This document shows positions 33,679 through 43,031 of a stretch of 64,000 nucleotides of DNA, piece after piece; position 1 is the stretch's first letter; the number at the start of each line of letters is the position of its first letter. This stretch comes from Magnetovibrio sp. (lineage in GTDB: Bacteria; Pseudomonadota; Alphaproteobacteria; Rhodospirillales; Magnetovibrionaceae). Made by a program: the position numbers and the translations under genes. Under the pieces are notes generated by a model, which was not told where the DNA came from, did no database searches, and worked only from the letters and a program-made list of their open reading frames with translations. The stretch is from positions 1 through 64,000 of the forward strand of contig JANQJR010000035.1 in assembly GCA_028281525.1 (NCBI GenBank). Reading direction: 5' to 3'.

Positions 33679-34494
33679 ATGGTGAAAATGGGTGTGCACC
33701 ATATACGGGTGCACACCGTTTTCACAACCGCCTACTTTCAAAAAGGTCCATTGGTGAAAGAACCCGAAGGCGCATCCCTCGACATTGTGTACCGTCCCGT
33801 CTGGGATACCTCCCGCACCGGCGTCGATCTCTTTTATGCCCGTCCGATTCTGCGCGACGAGGCGGGAGAGATGCTGCCCGGCATGACACCCCTGGTCCGC
33901 CAGCCCACCGTGGAAGGGACCTTGCAGCGTCAGATTCAGTACCTGTCTCAGGCGATTGAAGCCTTGCGTCTGCGTTTCGGCCGGGGCGAGCGGTTCCGTC
34001 TGCTGGTGCGCATCAATTCCGTCGCGCTGGCGACGTCGGAAGCAGCCGGAGAGGTCACCGACGTGCTGCGCACCCTCAACGCCGAAGAACGCGCGCACAT
34101 CGTTCCGGAAATCATAGATTTTCCCAAGAGCTTGTCGCTCAATACACTGGATGACATCACCATCCCGTTGATGGCGTTTTTCGAAACGTGGATCGCCCGG
34201 CCGGAAAAGGAACAGGCCGACTTCACACCGTTCGCCAACCTGAACTATTCCGGCGTCACGTTGGACCTGTTCGACAAACCGATGGATCTGAAACTGGCGG
34301 GCAAGGTTTTCAAGTTGTTCATCCAGCGCTCCTCGCACCGCCGTCTGCCGACCTGGGTTCTCGGCCTACCGACGCCGGAACTGGCGAAACTCGCCCGGAT
34401 CAGCGGCGCAAACATGTTGGCGGGCGCGTATATGGGGCGGGATAGTGTGCTGCCCGGCCCGGCGATCGAAGGTGATGAGCCGTTTATGGTTTAA
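33679..34494 (+). CDS. EAL-like protein with degenerate active site
   Basis: About 271 residues. The layout resembles an EAL domain: an N-terminal FYARPILRDEAGEMLPG block, LVRINSVALATSEA, then VPEIIDF in the position of the catalytic loop, and the closing ISGANMLAGAYMGRDSVLPGP, which mimics the G-x-x-x-x-QGY-x-x-x-x-P ending. The EAL/ELT triad and metal-binding Asp pair are missing, so it is unlikely to hydrolyse c-di-GMP and may only bind it or be a scaffold. The start is uncertain: ATG at 33679, or a GTG near 33756 after AAAGG. The diguanylate cyclase gene is two genes away. Confidence 0.45.
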   Translation: MVKMGVHHIRVHTVFTTAYFQKGPLVKEPEGASLDIVYRPVWDTSRTGVDLFYARPILRDEAGEMLPGMTPLVRQPTVEGTLQRQIQYLSQAIEALRLRFGRGERFRLLVRINSVALATSEAAGEVTDVLRTLNAEERAHIVPEIIDFPKSLSLNTLDDITIPLMAFFETWIARPEKEQADFTPFANLNYSGVTLDLFDKPMDLKLAGKVFKLFIQRSSHRRLPTWVLGLPTPELAKLARISGANMLAGAYMGRDSVLPGPAIEGDEPFMV

Positions 34495-35738
34495 TCGATC
34501 ACGCTTTTGGCTTTCAACGCTTCGATCGCTTGTCTGTCCAGCCCCAGCACCTCCGCCAAGACCTCATCCGTGTGCTGTCCCAGCCCGGGGGCGGAACGGC
34601 GGTACGCGACCGGTGTTCGCGACAGCTTCAAGGGGCTTGCCATCTGACGCACGGTGACGCGTGGATCCGGCGCATGGGGCAGGTCCACCACCATCTCCCG
34701 GTGCGCCACCTGGGGGTCCGCGAACACCTGCGCCAAGTCGTTGACGGGCCCGCACGGCACGCCCCGGTCTTCGAGACCATCCAGCCAATAACGGACGGTC
34801 TGTTTGCGGATGCATGGTTCGATCAAGTCCATCAGCGCGTCGCGGTTCACCACCCGGGCATTGTTGGTGGCGAAACGCGCATCGTCCGCCACACCGTTCA
34901 GACCCGCGAAATCGCAAAAGCGGCGGAATTGATCGTCGTTGCCTACGCCTAAGATAATGTAGCCATCCTGGGCTTCGAACGCCTGGTACGGAACGATGTT
35001 GGGATGTGCGTTGCCAAGCCGCCGGGGCACGTCCCCGGTGGTCAAATAATTGAGGCCCTGGTTGATCAGCCACGCCACCTGGGTGTCCAACAGCGACAGG
35101 TCGATGTGCTGGCCCTGGCCGGTTAAGTCGCGGTGACGCAGCGCGGCGAGGATCGCGGTGGCGGCGTACATGCCGCACATCACGTCCGAAATGGCGACGC
35201 CGGTTTTCATCGGCGCGCCGTCCGGTTCGCCGGTCAGGCTCATGACCCCGCCCATGCCCTGGATGAGAAAATCGTAGCCCGCCCGACCCGCGTAAGGGCC
35301 GGTCTGCCCGAACCCGGTGATGGAGCAGTAGACCAACTTCGGATTGGCGGCGCTCAGCTCATCATAGCCAAGCCCGTATTTCGCCAAGCCGCCGACCTTG
35401 TAGTTCTCCACCAGCACGTCGCATTTTTCCGCAAGTCCGCGGATCAAGTCCGCGCCGTCCGGGGTGGCGATGTCGATGGCGACGGATCTTTTGTTGCGGT
35501 TGGCGGATACGAAGTATGCGCTCTCCCCGGTGTCGTTGCCATCGCTGTCTTGAATGTAATTGGGCCCCCAATGGCGGGTGTCGTCGCCGCGGCCCAGCCG
35601 TTCGACCTTGATCACGTCCGCGCCCAAATCTCCCAGCATCTGGGTGCAGAACGGCCCGGCGAGAATGCGCGTCAAATCCAAAATGCGAACGCCTTTCAAC
35701 GCACCGGGCACGGCAGGGGATGTGGTCTGCTCCGTCAT
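34491..35738 (-). CDS. CaiB/BaiF-type (family III) CoA-transferase
   Basis: A 415-residue enzyme. Family landmarks: GVRILDLTRILAGPFCTQMLGDLGADVIKVE at the start (here only its first 20 residues are needed to recognise it), the catalytic Asp in GMGGVMSLTGE after GRAGYDF, and a C-terminal APGLGQHTDEVL. Family III enzymes move CoA between carboxylic acids without a separate CoA pool; substrates include carnitine, formate/oxalate and aromatic acids, and the one here is unknown. Alternative start at 35756. The stop overlaps the EAL-like gene by four bases in convergent orientation. Confidence 0.88.
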   Translation of the reverse strand: MTEQTTSPAVPGALKGVRILDLTRILAGPFCTQMLGDLGADVIKVERLGRGDDTRHWGPNYIQDSDGNDTGESAYFVSANRNKRSVAIDIATPDGADLIRGLAEKCDVLVENYKVGGLAKYGLGYDELSAANPKLVYCSITGFGQTGPYAGRAGYDFLIQGMGGVMSLTGEPDGAPMKTGVAISDVMCGMYAATAILAALRHRDLTGQGQHIDLSLLDTQVAWLINQGLNYLTTGDVPRRLGNAHPNIVPYQAFEAQDGYIILGVGNDDQFRRFCDFAGLNGVADDARFATNNARVVNRDALMDLIEPCIRKQTVRYWLDGLEDRGVPCGPVNDLAQVFADPQVAHREMVVDLPHAPDPRVTVRQMASPLKLSRTPVAYRRSAPGLGQHTDEVLAEVLGLDRQAIEALKAKSVID

Positions 35739-35854
35739 GACGCCATCATGACGCACGATCGCCCGGTTGAAAACTCGTTTGATTTTGGATGAACCATCCG
35801 CATGCCGAAGAAAACGGCTTGCCGTTCAGTGCAGGTTTCGATGACGTTTAGGCG

Positions 35855-37054
35855 TTATTCGGCGGCAACCGTCAGCGCCGGGCCGAACACCACTTGTGCC
35901 TTGCCCTGGTTTTTGGCGCCGTACATGCGCTCATCGGCCAGTTTCACCAGCGCATCCCAGGTTTGGGCGGCGTCGCTGATGCGTTCCGCGACACCGACGC
36001 TGGCGGTCAACGGACCGCCGTCGGGGCGTTCGCCCAACCACCTGGCTTGAATGCGTTCAAACACCACCCGCGCACCGTCGACGGAGGTTTCGTTCAACAC
36101 CAGCAAAAACTCTTCCCCGCCCCAACGCACGATGGTGTCGGCATCGCGCAAACCGTCGTTGAGGACTTCCGCGGCCTGACGCAGCGCATCGTCCCCGACG
36201 TCGTGGCCGAAGGTGTCGTTGATGGCCTTGAAGTCGTCGATATCGATGAACGCCACCGTCAGCGGCGCGGACTTGTCATTGGCGAGACGAAAGAAGAATT
36301 CCAACAGTTCGGTACCGCTGCGCCGGGTCAATGCACCGGTGAGCGGATCATGATTGGCGCGGCGCAAAAGGGCTTCCATGTAATAGACCTGGATCATGCC
36401 CGCCAGAACGCAAATGCCCAACAGCAGCCCCAAGATCCAGCTTGTGGTGATGATCTCGACCAAACTGTAGGCGCCGCCGCTTGCGGCAGGAAGAAACATC
36501 ACCGCGGTGAACACCGGCAGCGCCAGCAGGACCGTTTCCACCGCGACCAGGGGAAACAAGCAGAGCCCGGCCATGACCACATAGGGCAGCGCGGCGTACA
36601 AATTGGCATTGATCAACGCGGCTTCATTGCGTGGGCCGCTCAACAAACCGCTGAGGCTAAGGCTTTGGCTGGCCATATCCGCAAACAGAATATGGGCTGC
36701 GGTGTGAAGAATCAGGGGATTGGCCAGCATCACCGCCACTAGGATCAAGGCCCCCATGCGCGGCAGATTGGCAAGCGGCAGAACCGCGAGGCCGAAAAAG
36801 ATGCCTGCGACAAGCAGACGCAAGGCTGCCAGCACAATCCAGTCCGGACTGTCCAACGTCATCATGTCGATGGGAATCCACAGCACCGTCAAGGCGCCGA
36901 ACACCATTGACACCAACCGTATGCGAGACACCAAGGTGTCGAGACGGTGGCGCTCCAGATGAGGTGGGTGAGGTTCACTCGTCACTACGCCTTGAAAGCG
37001 TTCGGAAAAAATGTACGACAATGCTCTGGAAATGGCCTGTCTCAAGAACTGCAT
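35855..37054 (-). CDS. Membrane diguanylate cyclase (GGDEF)
   Basis: About 399 residues. Six or seven transmembrane helices (about residues 40-215) are followed by a GGDEF domain. The domain has DPLTGALTRRSG at its start, substrate residues in AFIDIDDFKAINDTFGHDVGD, the active-site GGEEF near residue 325 and an intact inhibitory RxxD site (RDAD) just before it. It should therefore make c-di-GMP at the membrane with product inhibition. No separate sensory domain is seen beyond the membrane bundle. ATG at 37054 is preferred; upstream start codons have no better ribosome-binding sequence. Confidence 0.9.
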   Translation of the reverse strand: MQFLRQAISRALSYIFSERFQGVVTSEPHPPHLERHRLDTLVSRIRLVSMVFGALTVLWIPIDMMTLDSPDWIVLAALRLLVAGIFFGLAVLPLANLPRMGALILVAVMLANPLILHTAAHILFADMASQSLSLSGLLSGPRNEAALINANLYAALPYVVMAGLCLFPLVAVETVLLALPVFTAVMFLPAASGGAYSLVEIITTSWILGLLLGICVLAGMIQVYYMEALLRRANHDPLTGALTRRSGTELLEFFFRLANDKSAPLTVAFIDIDDFKAINDTFGHDVGDDALRQAAEVLNDGLRDADTIVRWGGEEFLLVLNETSVDGARVVFERIQARWLGERPDGGPLTASVGVAERISDAAQTWDALVKLADERMYGAKNQGKAQVVFGPALTVAAE

Positions 37055-37470
37055 GTGCCCGGCCCCCGCGGTCAAGGCTCACGGGCTCCCCCGCCCGTGA
37101 TCGAACTTGGATGCGCCGGCCCCCATGTCGACGCGCCTTCTTTATGTGTATCCCCTCTATACCTCTTTATGAACTATTTTTTACACAAAATCCATGGATT
37201 TATATATGGCGTGTTGCGCCCGTCGAATTTTTGCGATCCGTGACGCAAGGGCGGTGTTTTCTTCTATTTTTGGGTGCCGTTCATCGGTCGATACTCGATT
37301 TTGGGGCTTTTGGGTGTTGGTTCATGGAAGCGGCATAAAAAAGTTCTTGCGACTCATTCGCAACGATGATACTTGGTTTCCGCAATTGATAATCATTCTC
37401 AAAATTTGGATTCATTCCAAACTTTCGGGCGAAACTTCCAAGGTCGGAATTGATTCTTAAGGAGCACTCC
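37055..37470. other. Non-coding spacer before the iron operon
   Basis: About 415 bases with no supported gene. The right half is AT-richer than surrounding DNA. It contains two similar 17-base Fur-type dyads (described separately) and the ribosome-binding sequence AAGGAG before the imelysin ATG. I see no terminator for either flanking gene, which point away from each other. Confidence 0.6.
37347..37402. promoter_or_regulatory. Tandem Fur-like 17-mer boxes
   Basis: Two related dyads, TTGCGACTCATTCGCAA (37347-37363) and TTGATAATCATTCTCAA (37386-37402), share TTG-N2-A-N-TCATTC-N-CAA. The second also aligns well with the core of the classical Fur box (GATAATCATT). Their centres are 39 bases apart. 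They sit 69 to 124 bases upstream of the imelysin gene, consistent with iron repression of the whole operon by Fur or a relative such as Irr. Confidence 0.65.
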
Positions 37471-38742
37471 ATGAACCTCAAAGCCTTAACCATCAGCGCA
37501 ACCGTATGCGTCGTATCGGTGTTCACTGCCGCATCAAGTCAAGCCGCCGACGCCAAGTCTGTCGTGAAGACCTATGCCGACGTGGCGCACGCCATGTACC
37601 AGGACTCCTTGATCACCGCGATGACGCTGAAAGGCGCCGTGTCGAACTTGGTGTTGAACCCCACCGAAGCCAGCCTGAACGCCGCCCGCGAAGCGTGGAT
37701 TGCGGCGCGGGTACCGTACCAGAAGACTGAAGGCCTGCGCTTCGGCAACCCCATCGTCGACGATTGGGAAGGCAAGGTAAACGCCTGGCCGTTGGACGAA
37801 GGCATGCTGGACTACGTCGATGCCTCTTATGGTACGTCTTCCGACGAAAACCCGGCGTACACCCTGAACGTCATCGCCAACGAAAAAGTACGCATCGGCC
37901 CGGACATTATCGACGCGACCAAGATCACTCCCGCGCTGCTGTCGGGCACGTTGCATGAAGCTCAGGAAGTGGAGGCCAATGTCGCCACCGGTTACCACGC
38001 CGTCGAATTTATGCTTTGGGGCCAAGACTTGAACGGCACCGATGCCGGAGCGGGTGCGCGTCCGGCCAGCGATTTCGACGTCAAAAACTGCACCGGCGGC
38101 AATTGTGACCGCCGCGTCCAATTCTTGACCGCCGCCACAGATCTTTTGATCAGCGACTTGCAGGAAATGGTCGCCTCATGGGCACCCGGCGGCGCGGCCC
38201 GCGCCGACATTATGGGCAAGTCCGATAAGGACGCGCTTGGCACCATCCTCACCGGCCTGGGTAGCCTGTCCTACGGCGAACTGGCGGGTGAGCGCATCAA
38301 ACTGGGCCTGATTCTGCACGACCCGGAAGAAGAACACGATTGCTTTTCCGACAACACCCACAACTCCCATTACTACAACCAAGTGGGCATGATCGCGCTG
38401 TACAACGGCGCGTACAAAAAGCTGGACGGCACCATGGTCAAAGGCGCGTCCCTGTCCGATTACGCCGGCGCCAAGGCGTCGGGCGCGAACGCCAATTTGG
38501 ACAAATTGATGGCCGCTGCCCTGGACAAAATGCAGGTCATGAAAGACACTGCCGACAGCGGCGAAATGGCCTACGACCAGATGATTGGTGAAGGCAACGC
38601 CAAGGGCAACCAGATCATCCAGGATGTGGTTGATGGCTTGGTGGCTCAGACCAAAGGCATCGAAAAAGTCGTGACCGCGCTGAATCTGACAATCTCTGTT
38701 GAAGGTTCGAACAGCTTGGACAACCCTTCGGCTGTTGAATGA
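37471..38742 (+). CDS. Imelysin-family periplasmic iron-regulated protein (IrpA-like)
   Basis: A 423-residue exported protein with signal peptide ending SSQAAD. The imelysin GxHxxE motif is present as GYHAVEFMLWG near residue 172, and a second His/Asp-rich stretch (HDCFSDNTHNSHYYNQ) follows near residue 290. Imelysins (peptidase M75 superfamily) are not proven proteases; they act as extracytoplasmic iron-binding components. AAGGAG lies six bases before the ATG. This is the first gene of a Fur-type-controlled operon of about 8 kb, and a second, divergent imelysin is encoded at its far end. Confidence 0.9.
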   Translation: MNLKALTISATVCVVSVFTAASSQAADAKSVVKTYADVAHAMYQDSLITAMTLKGAVSNLVLNPTEASLNAAREAWIAARVPYQKTEGLRFGNPIVDDWEGKVNAWPLDEGMLDYVDASYGTSSDENPAYTLNVIANEKVRIGPDIIDATKITPALLSGTLHEAQEVEANVATGYHAVEFMLWGQDLNGTDAGAGARPASDFDVKNCTGGNCDRRVQFLTAATDLLISDLQEMVASWAPGGAARADIMGKSDKDALGTILTGLGSLSYGELAGERIKLGLILHDPEEEHDCFSDNTHNSHYYNQVGMIALYNGAYKKLDGTMVKGASLSDYAGAKASGANANLDKLMAAALDKMQVMKDTADSGEMAYDQMIGEGNAKGNQIIQDVVDGLVAQTKGIEKVVTALNLTISVEGSNSLDNPSAVE

Positions 38743-38767
38743 AGCAGCCCGATAAGGAGGGTGTGAC

Positions 38768-40228
38768 GTGAACCTCTCGCGCCGGACATTTATCGGGGCG
38801 GGCGCGGCTTTGGCCGCGCTTTCCTCGTCTCCACTCTTGGCGAGTGCTCGGTTGGATACCCTTCGGCCCTTGGCGCCGCGCCGGGACGGCGCGTTGCCGG
38901 GCGCGGGTCAAGTGGTGGAAGCCCAACTGCATGCCAAGGTGCGTCCCACCGACTTGTTCGGCCGGGGCGAATTGCCGTTGTGGACCTATCACGACGATAT
39001 CCTGCCGGTCATCCGCGTGCCTCAGGGTGGGCGGGTGCGGGCGCATTTCAAGAACGATCTGCCGGAACACACCTCCATCCACTGGCATGGCATCCGCCTG
39101 CCCAACCACATGGATGGCGTGCCGTATGTGACGCAACAACCCGTCGAGCCCGGCGAAGCGTACGTCTACGATTTCGAAGTGCCCGACACCGGACTGTTTC
39201 CGTTTCATTCCCATTGCAACACGGTGGAACAACTGGGACGCGGCCTGGCCGGGGCCCTGGTCGTGACCGGCGACGAAACACGGACCTACGACGCCGATCT
39301 GATGTGCGTCATCAAGGACTGGCGTTTGAACGCGAACGGAGAATTCCTCGATTTCATGGAAGACAAGGGTGCGTCCCGGGGCGGCACCTTCGGCACGCAC
39401 CGCAGCGTCAACTTCGAGACCGTACCGACGCTCGAGGCCCCGGCGGGCGGAGACGTGCGCTTGCGCCTGATGAGCATCGATAATTCACGCGTCAATCAGG
39501 TGGGACTGGAAGGCCAAGTGGACGTGGCCCTGATCGCCACCGACGGACAAGCCATCGCGCCGACGTCGTTCAAGGTCTGGCGTTTGGGATCGGCCATGCG
39601 CATTGATCTGTGTGTGCGCATGCCCAAGGCTGGTGAAACCGTCAAGATTTACGACTACTTCGCGCCGGAACCGGTCTTGTTGGCGACCATCAAGGCCACA
39701 GGCCCCGGCCTGAAGCGCGGCGATTTCGATCCCGCGCCGCTTTATGCGCCCACCATTCAAGAGCCGGATTTGACGAACGCCATTTTCAAGCGCGTGGAAT
39801 TTTCCGCCACTGCCGCCGCGACCCCCAACGTCATCGCCATGCCGGGTGGCGAAGAGTTGAACTTGGCCGACGCGTTGTGCCTCAACGACAAGACGTTTTG
39901 GGCCATGAACAAGCAAACTTGGCCCGAAGATGGGCATGAACGCATGCCGGCCCCGATCCTGACCTTGAAGAAGGATCGAACCTACGTGTTCGAACTGGTC
40001 AACGCCACGCCGCACATGCACCCGATCCACATTCACGGGCACACGTTCTTGTATCTGAAATCGAACAAACGGTCTTTGCCCAAGCACTTCACCGATACGG
40101 TGCTGCTCAAACCCAAGGAACGCATCCACGTGGCGTTCAAAGCCGACAACCCCGGCGATTGGATGTTCCACTGCCACATCATCGAACATGCCGAAACCGG
40201 CATGATGAGTATTTTGAGAGTCGCTTAA
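38768..40228 (+). CDS. Multicopper oxidase, Tat-exported (probable ferroxidase)
   Basis: A 486-residue three-cupredoxin oxidase. The N-terminus is a Tat signal (SRRTFIGAGAALAAL). All four copper-binding blocks are present in order: HWHG near residue 106, HSHC near residue 148, HPIHIHGH near residue 418 and HCHIIEHAETGM near residue 468; the last includes the type 1 Cys, His and Met. It starts at a GTG with AAGGAGG upstream, 25 bases after the imelysin gene. In this operon it most likely oxidises Fe(II) in the periplasm before uptake, though a copper-detoxifying laccase role is possible. Confidence 0.9.
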   Translation: MNLSRRTFIGAGAALAALSSSPLLASARLDTLRPLAPRRDGALPGAGQVVEAQLHAKVRPTDLFGRGELPLWTYHDDILPVIRVPQGGRVRAHFKNDLPEHTSIHWHGIRLPNHMDGVPYVTQQPVEPGEAYVYDFEVPDTGLFPFHSHCNTVEQLGRGLAGALVVTGDETRTYDADLMCVIKDWRLNANGEFLDFMEDKGASRGGTFGTHRSVNFETVPTLEAPAGGDVRLRLMSIDNSRVNQVGLEGQVDVALIATDGQAIAPTSFKVWRLGSAMRIDLCVRMPKAGETVKIYDYFAPEPVLLATIKATGPGLKRGDFDPAPLYAPTIQEPDLTNAIFKRVEFSATAAATPNVIAMPGGEELNLADALCLNDKTFWAMNKQTWPEDGHERMPAPILTLKKDRTYVFELVNATPHMHPIHIHGHTFLYLKSNKRSLPKHFTDTVLLKPKERIHVAFKADNPGDWMFHCHIIEHAETGMMSILRVA

Positions 40229-40232
40229 AATC

Positions 40233-41384
40233 ATGAAACCGACCCTTTTCGCCCCAATCCTTTACACCATAGGGCTCAGCCTGCTCGCCGCCGCGCCCGC
40301 ACAAGCAGCCGGGATGAGCAAGGTGGAACTTGGTAAACAGTTGTACTTCGACACCAACTTGTCGAAAAACGGCACCCAGGCCTGCGCCACCTGCCACGAC
40401 CCGGAGCACGGCTTCGCCGACGCGCGGCCCAATGACGCCGATGGCGCGGTGTCCCTCGGCGACGACGGCACGTCCTTGGGCGACCGCAACGCGCCGACGG
40501 CGTCCTACGCTTCGATCACGCCGCCCTTTTCGCTGGGCAAAGACGGCAAGTACCGGGGTGGGCAGTTCCATGACGGTCGCGCTTCGAGCTTGGCCGACCA
40601 AGCCGCCGGTCCGCCGCTCAACCCCATCGAAATGGGCATGGCCACCAAAGCCGACGTGGTGGCGCGCATTGAGGAAAATGACGACTATGTCCAGGCATTC
40701 AAAACGCACTTCGGCGATGACATCTTTGCGGACGCGGATAAGGCCTACGGGGCCATGGCCGAAAGCATTGCCGAATTCGAAAAGACAGAATTCTTTGCGC
40801 CGTTCGATTCCAAGTACGACCGGTATTTGAAGGGCGAGTACAAGATGACCAAGGCCGAGCAATTGGGCATGACCTTGTTTTTTTCCAACCAGTTCACCAA
40901 CTGCAACCGGTGTCACCAGCTCAAGAAGTTTCCTGAATCCGAGGGCGAAACCTTCGCCAACTACGAATATCACAACATCGGCGTGCCGGTGAATGCGAAG
41001 GTCCGCGCGCTCAACGGCTTGGGTGAGGGGCATGTAGACGACGGGCTGCTCGCCAACCCGGACGTCACCGACGAAAATCAGCGCGGCAAGTTCAAGACCA
41101 TCACGCTGCGCAACGTCGCGGTCACGGGACCTTACATGCACAACGGCGTTTTCCAGGACCTGGAAACGGTGGTGCGTTTCTACAACAAATACAATTCCAA
41201 GGCGCCTCAGTCCCAGATCAATCCGGAAACGGGCGAGCCCTGGGGTCCGCCGGAGGTGACCGAGACCATTTCGCTGGAAGACTTGCAAGTCGGCGATGCG
41301 CTGGATGAAAAACGCATCAAGGCGTTGGTGGCGTTCATGAAAACGCTGACGGACAAGCGCTACGAGTACCTCTTGGAAGATTGA
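40233..41384 (+). CDS. Di-haem cytochrome c peroxidase / MauG-family protein
   Basis: A 383-residue exported protein with signal peptide (ILYTIGLSLLAAAPAQA) and two haem c sites, CATCHDPEHGF near residue 50 and CNRCHQL near residue 226. GQFHDGRASSLADQA and GPYMHNGVFQDLETVV are conserved in the CCP/MauG family. In the periplasm such proteins reduce peroxide or carry out long-range oxidation. Four bases separate it from the multicopper oxidase. It may protect against peroxide formed during iron oxidation or oxidise a partner in the iron pathway. Confidence 0.88.
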   Translation: MKPTLFAPILYTIGLSLLAAAPAQAAGMSKVELGKQLYFDTNLSKNGTQACATCHDPEHGFADARPNDADGAVSLGDDGTSLGDRNAPTASYASITPPFSLGKDGKYRGGQFHDGRASSLADQAAGPPLNPIEMGMATKADVVARIEENDDYVQAFKTHFGDDIFADADKAYGAMAESIAEFEKTEFFAPFDSKYDRYLKGEYKMTKAEQLGMTLFFSNQFTNCNRCHQLKKFPESEGETFANYEYHNIGVPVNAKVRALNGLGEGHVDDGLLANPDVTDENQRGKFKTITLRNVAVTGPYMHNGVFQDLETVVRFYNKYNSKAPQSQINPETGEPWGPPEVTETISLEDLQVGDALDEKRIKALVAFMKTLTDKRYEYLLED

Positions 41385-42583
41385 TGAAACGTTTAACCTA
41401 TTTGCGCGATGGTGCGTTCGCCTTGATGTGCGCCGTCGTTCTTGCGCCAGCCTCATCTCAGGCCGATGGTCTCGATTACGCCCTAGGCAAGGCGCTGTTC
41501 GACCGGTTGTGGACGTCGGCTCCGGCCTCTACGGATGCCACCGACGGTTTAGGCCCCTTGTTCAATGCACGCTCTTGCGCCACCTGTCATCCCAAAGGCG
41601 GGCGTGGGACGTTCGGCGAAGATGAGAACGGGCGTATCACCGGAACCGGATTGCTGTTGCGCGTGGGGGACGAAACCGGCGCGCCCGATCCGGTCTATGG
41701 CGAGCAACTGCAAATTCTTGCGGTTCAAGGTCTGAAAGCCGAAGGACACATGGTTCGCGCCGCGGACGGCGCCGTCGAAGCCGAAGGCCTCAACTACGGC
41801 GAACCGGCACCGGCTACGCGCATGGCCGGACGCCTTGCGCCGGACCTGCGTGGTCTCGGCTTGTTGCAACAAATTCCAGAACAACAGATTCTCTCTCTGG
41901 TCGATGAAGAGGATGCGAACCAAGACGGCATTTCCGGGCGCGCCAATTATTCCGCCAATGCCGAGGGCGAAACCGTGCTCAGCCGTTTCGGTTGGAAAGC
42001 GGGCAAAGCCACCATCCGCATGCAATCGGCGGCAGCACTGGTTACTGACGTCGGTCTGTCCAATCCTATCTATCCGAAGCATGCAGGCGATTGCACCGAA
42101 GCGCAGCCGTTGTGCCAAAGCGCGCCGCATGGAAACAGCCCCCGGTTCGAAAATCTGGAAGTCGACACCCAGATGTTGAATATGATCGTGACCTTCGTAT
42201 CCGGTCTCAAACCGCACAAAAGCACTGCGGACGAAGCAGGGCGCGACATTTTTATCGAGACCGGCTGCGCGGCGTGCCATGTACCGGCGTTCACGCTGGC
42301 GAACGGCAGGATCATCCAGCCTTATACGGATTTGCTGCTGCACGACATGGGCGATGATTTGGCGGACGGCATCGGCGATGGGTTGGCCACCGGCCGGGAA
42401 TGGCGTACGCCACCGCTGTGGGGCTTGAAATACGCTGGGCGTTATTTACATGATGGCCGCGCCACGACGCTCCGTGAGGCTATAGAATTCCACGGCGGCG
42501 AAGCTCAACGCGCGCGCGATGCGTTTCGCGCGCTTGCCCCGGCAGATCAAGACAAACTGATCCGGTTCTTGTCCAATTTATAA
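41384..42583 (+). CDS. Di-haem oxidoreductase (DHOR/DUF1111 type)
   Basis: A 399-residue exported c-type cytochrome with CATCHPKGGRG near residue 66 and CAACHVP near residue 297. The block FGWKAGKATIRMQSAAAL and the end GRYLHDGRATTLREAIEFHGGEA are typical of the family often annotated as thiol oxidoreductase or di-haem oxidoreductase, which sits next to imelysins in many genomes. The ATG overlaps the preceding stop by one base. Probable periplasmic redox partner in iron handling; the exact reaction is not established for the family. Confidence 0.87.
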   Translation: MKRLTYLRDGAFALMCAVVLAPASSQADGLDYALGKALFDRLWTSAPASTDATDGLGPLFNARSCATCHPKGGRGTFGEDENGRITGTGLLLRVGDETGAPDPVYGEQLQILAVQGLKAEGHMVRAADGAVEAEGLNYGEPAPATRMAGRLAPDLRGLGLLQQIPEQQILSLVDEEDANQDGISGRANYSANAEGETVLSRFGWKAGKATIRMQSAAALVTDVGLSNPIYPKHAGDCTEAQPLCQSAPHGNSPRFENLEVDTQMLNMIVTFVSGLKPHKSTADEAGRDIFIETGCAACHVPAFTLANGRIIQPYTDLLLHDMGDDLADGIGDGLATGREWRTPPLWGLKYAGRYLHDGRATTLREAIEFHGGEAQRARDAFRALAPADQDKLIRFLSNL

Positions 42584-42641
42584 GAAACACCAGATATGAT
42601 TTGTCAAAAGCTTCAGTTGATCTAAAGAGGAAAACCGTTCG

Positions 42642-43031
42642 ATGCAAAAACCGGTCATTGAAGATGCCGTATCGATCGTGCCGGTGTCCGATATGTCGGC
42701 CACCATGGACTTTTATGCGGATACGCTCGGTTTTGAGAGGCGGTTCGTTTCCGATGACGACAGCTTCGCCATTGTCGTCCATGGCGAGGCGGCGATCCAC
42801 TTCGTCTTGACCGACGATTCGAACGCTCTGAAGGCAACGGCAAACAACATCTCGATCTATCTCTGGGTGCGGGGGGTCGACGCCTTGTATGAAACCCTCG
42901 AGGCGAAGCTTTCCCAGTTGCCGCAGGGCAGGGTGCGTGCGCCCTTCGATCAGCCCTACGGTATGCGGGAATTCCATGTGAAGGACCCGGACGGCTGCCT
43001 TCTGTTTTTTGGAGAGGACATTGACCCATGA
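42642..43031 (+). CDS. VOC-fold (glyoxalase/bleomycin-resistance) protein
   Basis: A 129-residue vicinal-oxygen-chelate protein of two beta-alpha-beta3 units: SIVPVSDMSATMDFYADTLGF opens the first and MREFHVKDPDGCLLFFGE closes the second, with a typical metal-site Glu at the end. AGAGG precedes the ATG. Cytoplasmic; the substrate is unknown. It is followed with a four-base overlap by a paralogue. Its presence within an iron-uptake operon is unusual and could reflect an insertion or a role in an Fe-dependent ring-cleavage step. Confidence 0.82.
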   Translation: MQKPVIEDAVSIVPVSDMSATMDFYADTLGFERRFVSDDDSFAIVVHGEAAIHFVLTDDSNALKATANNISIYLWVRGVDALYETLEAKLSQLPQGRVRAPFDQPYGMREFHVKDPDGCLLFFGEDIDP

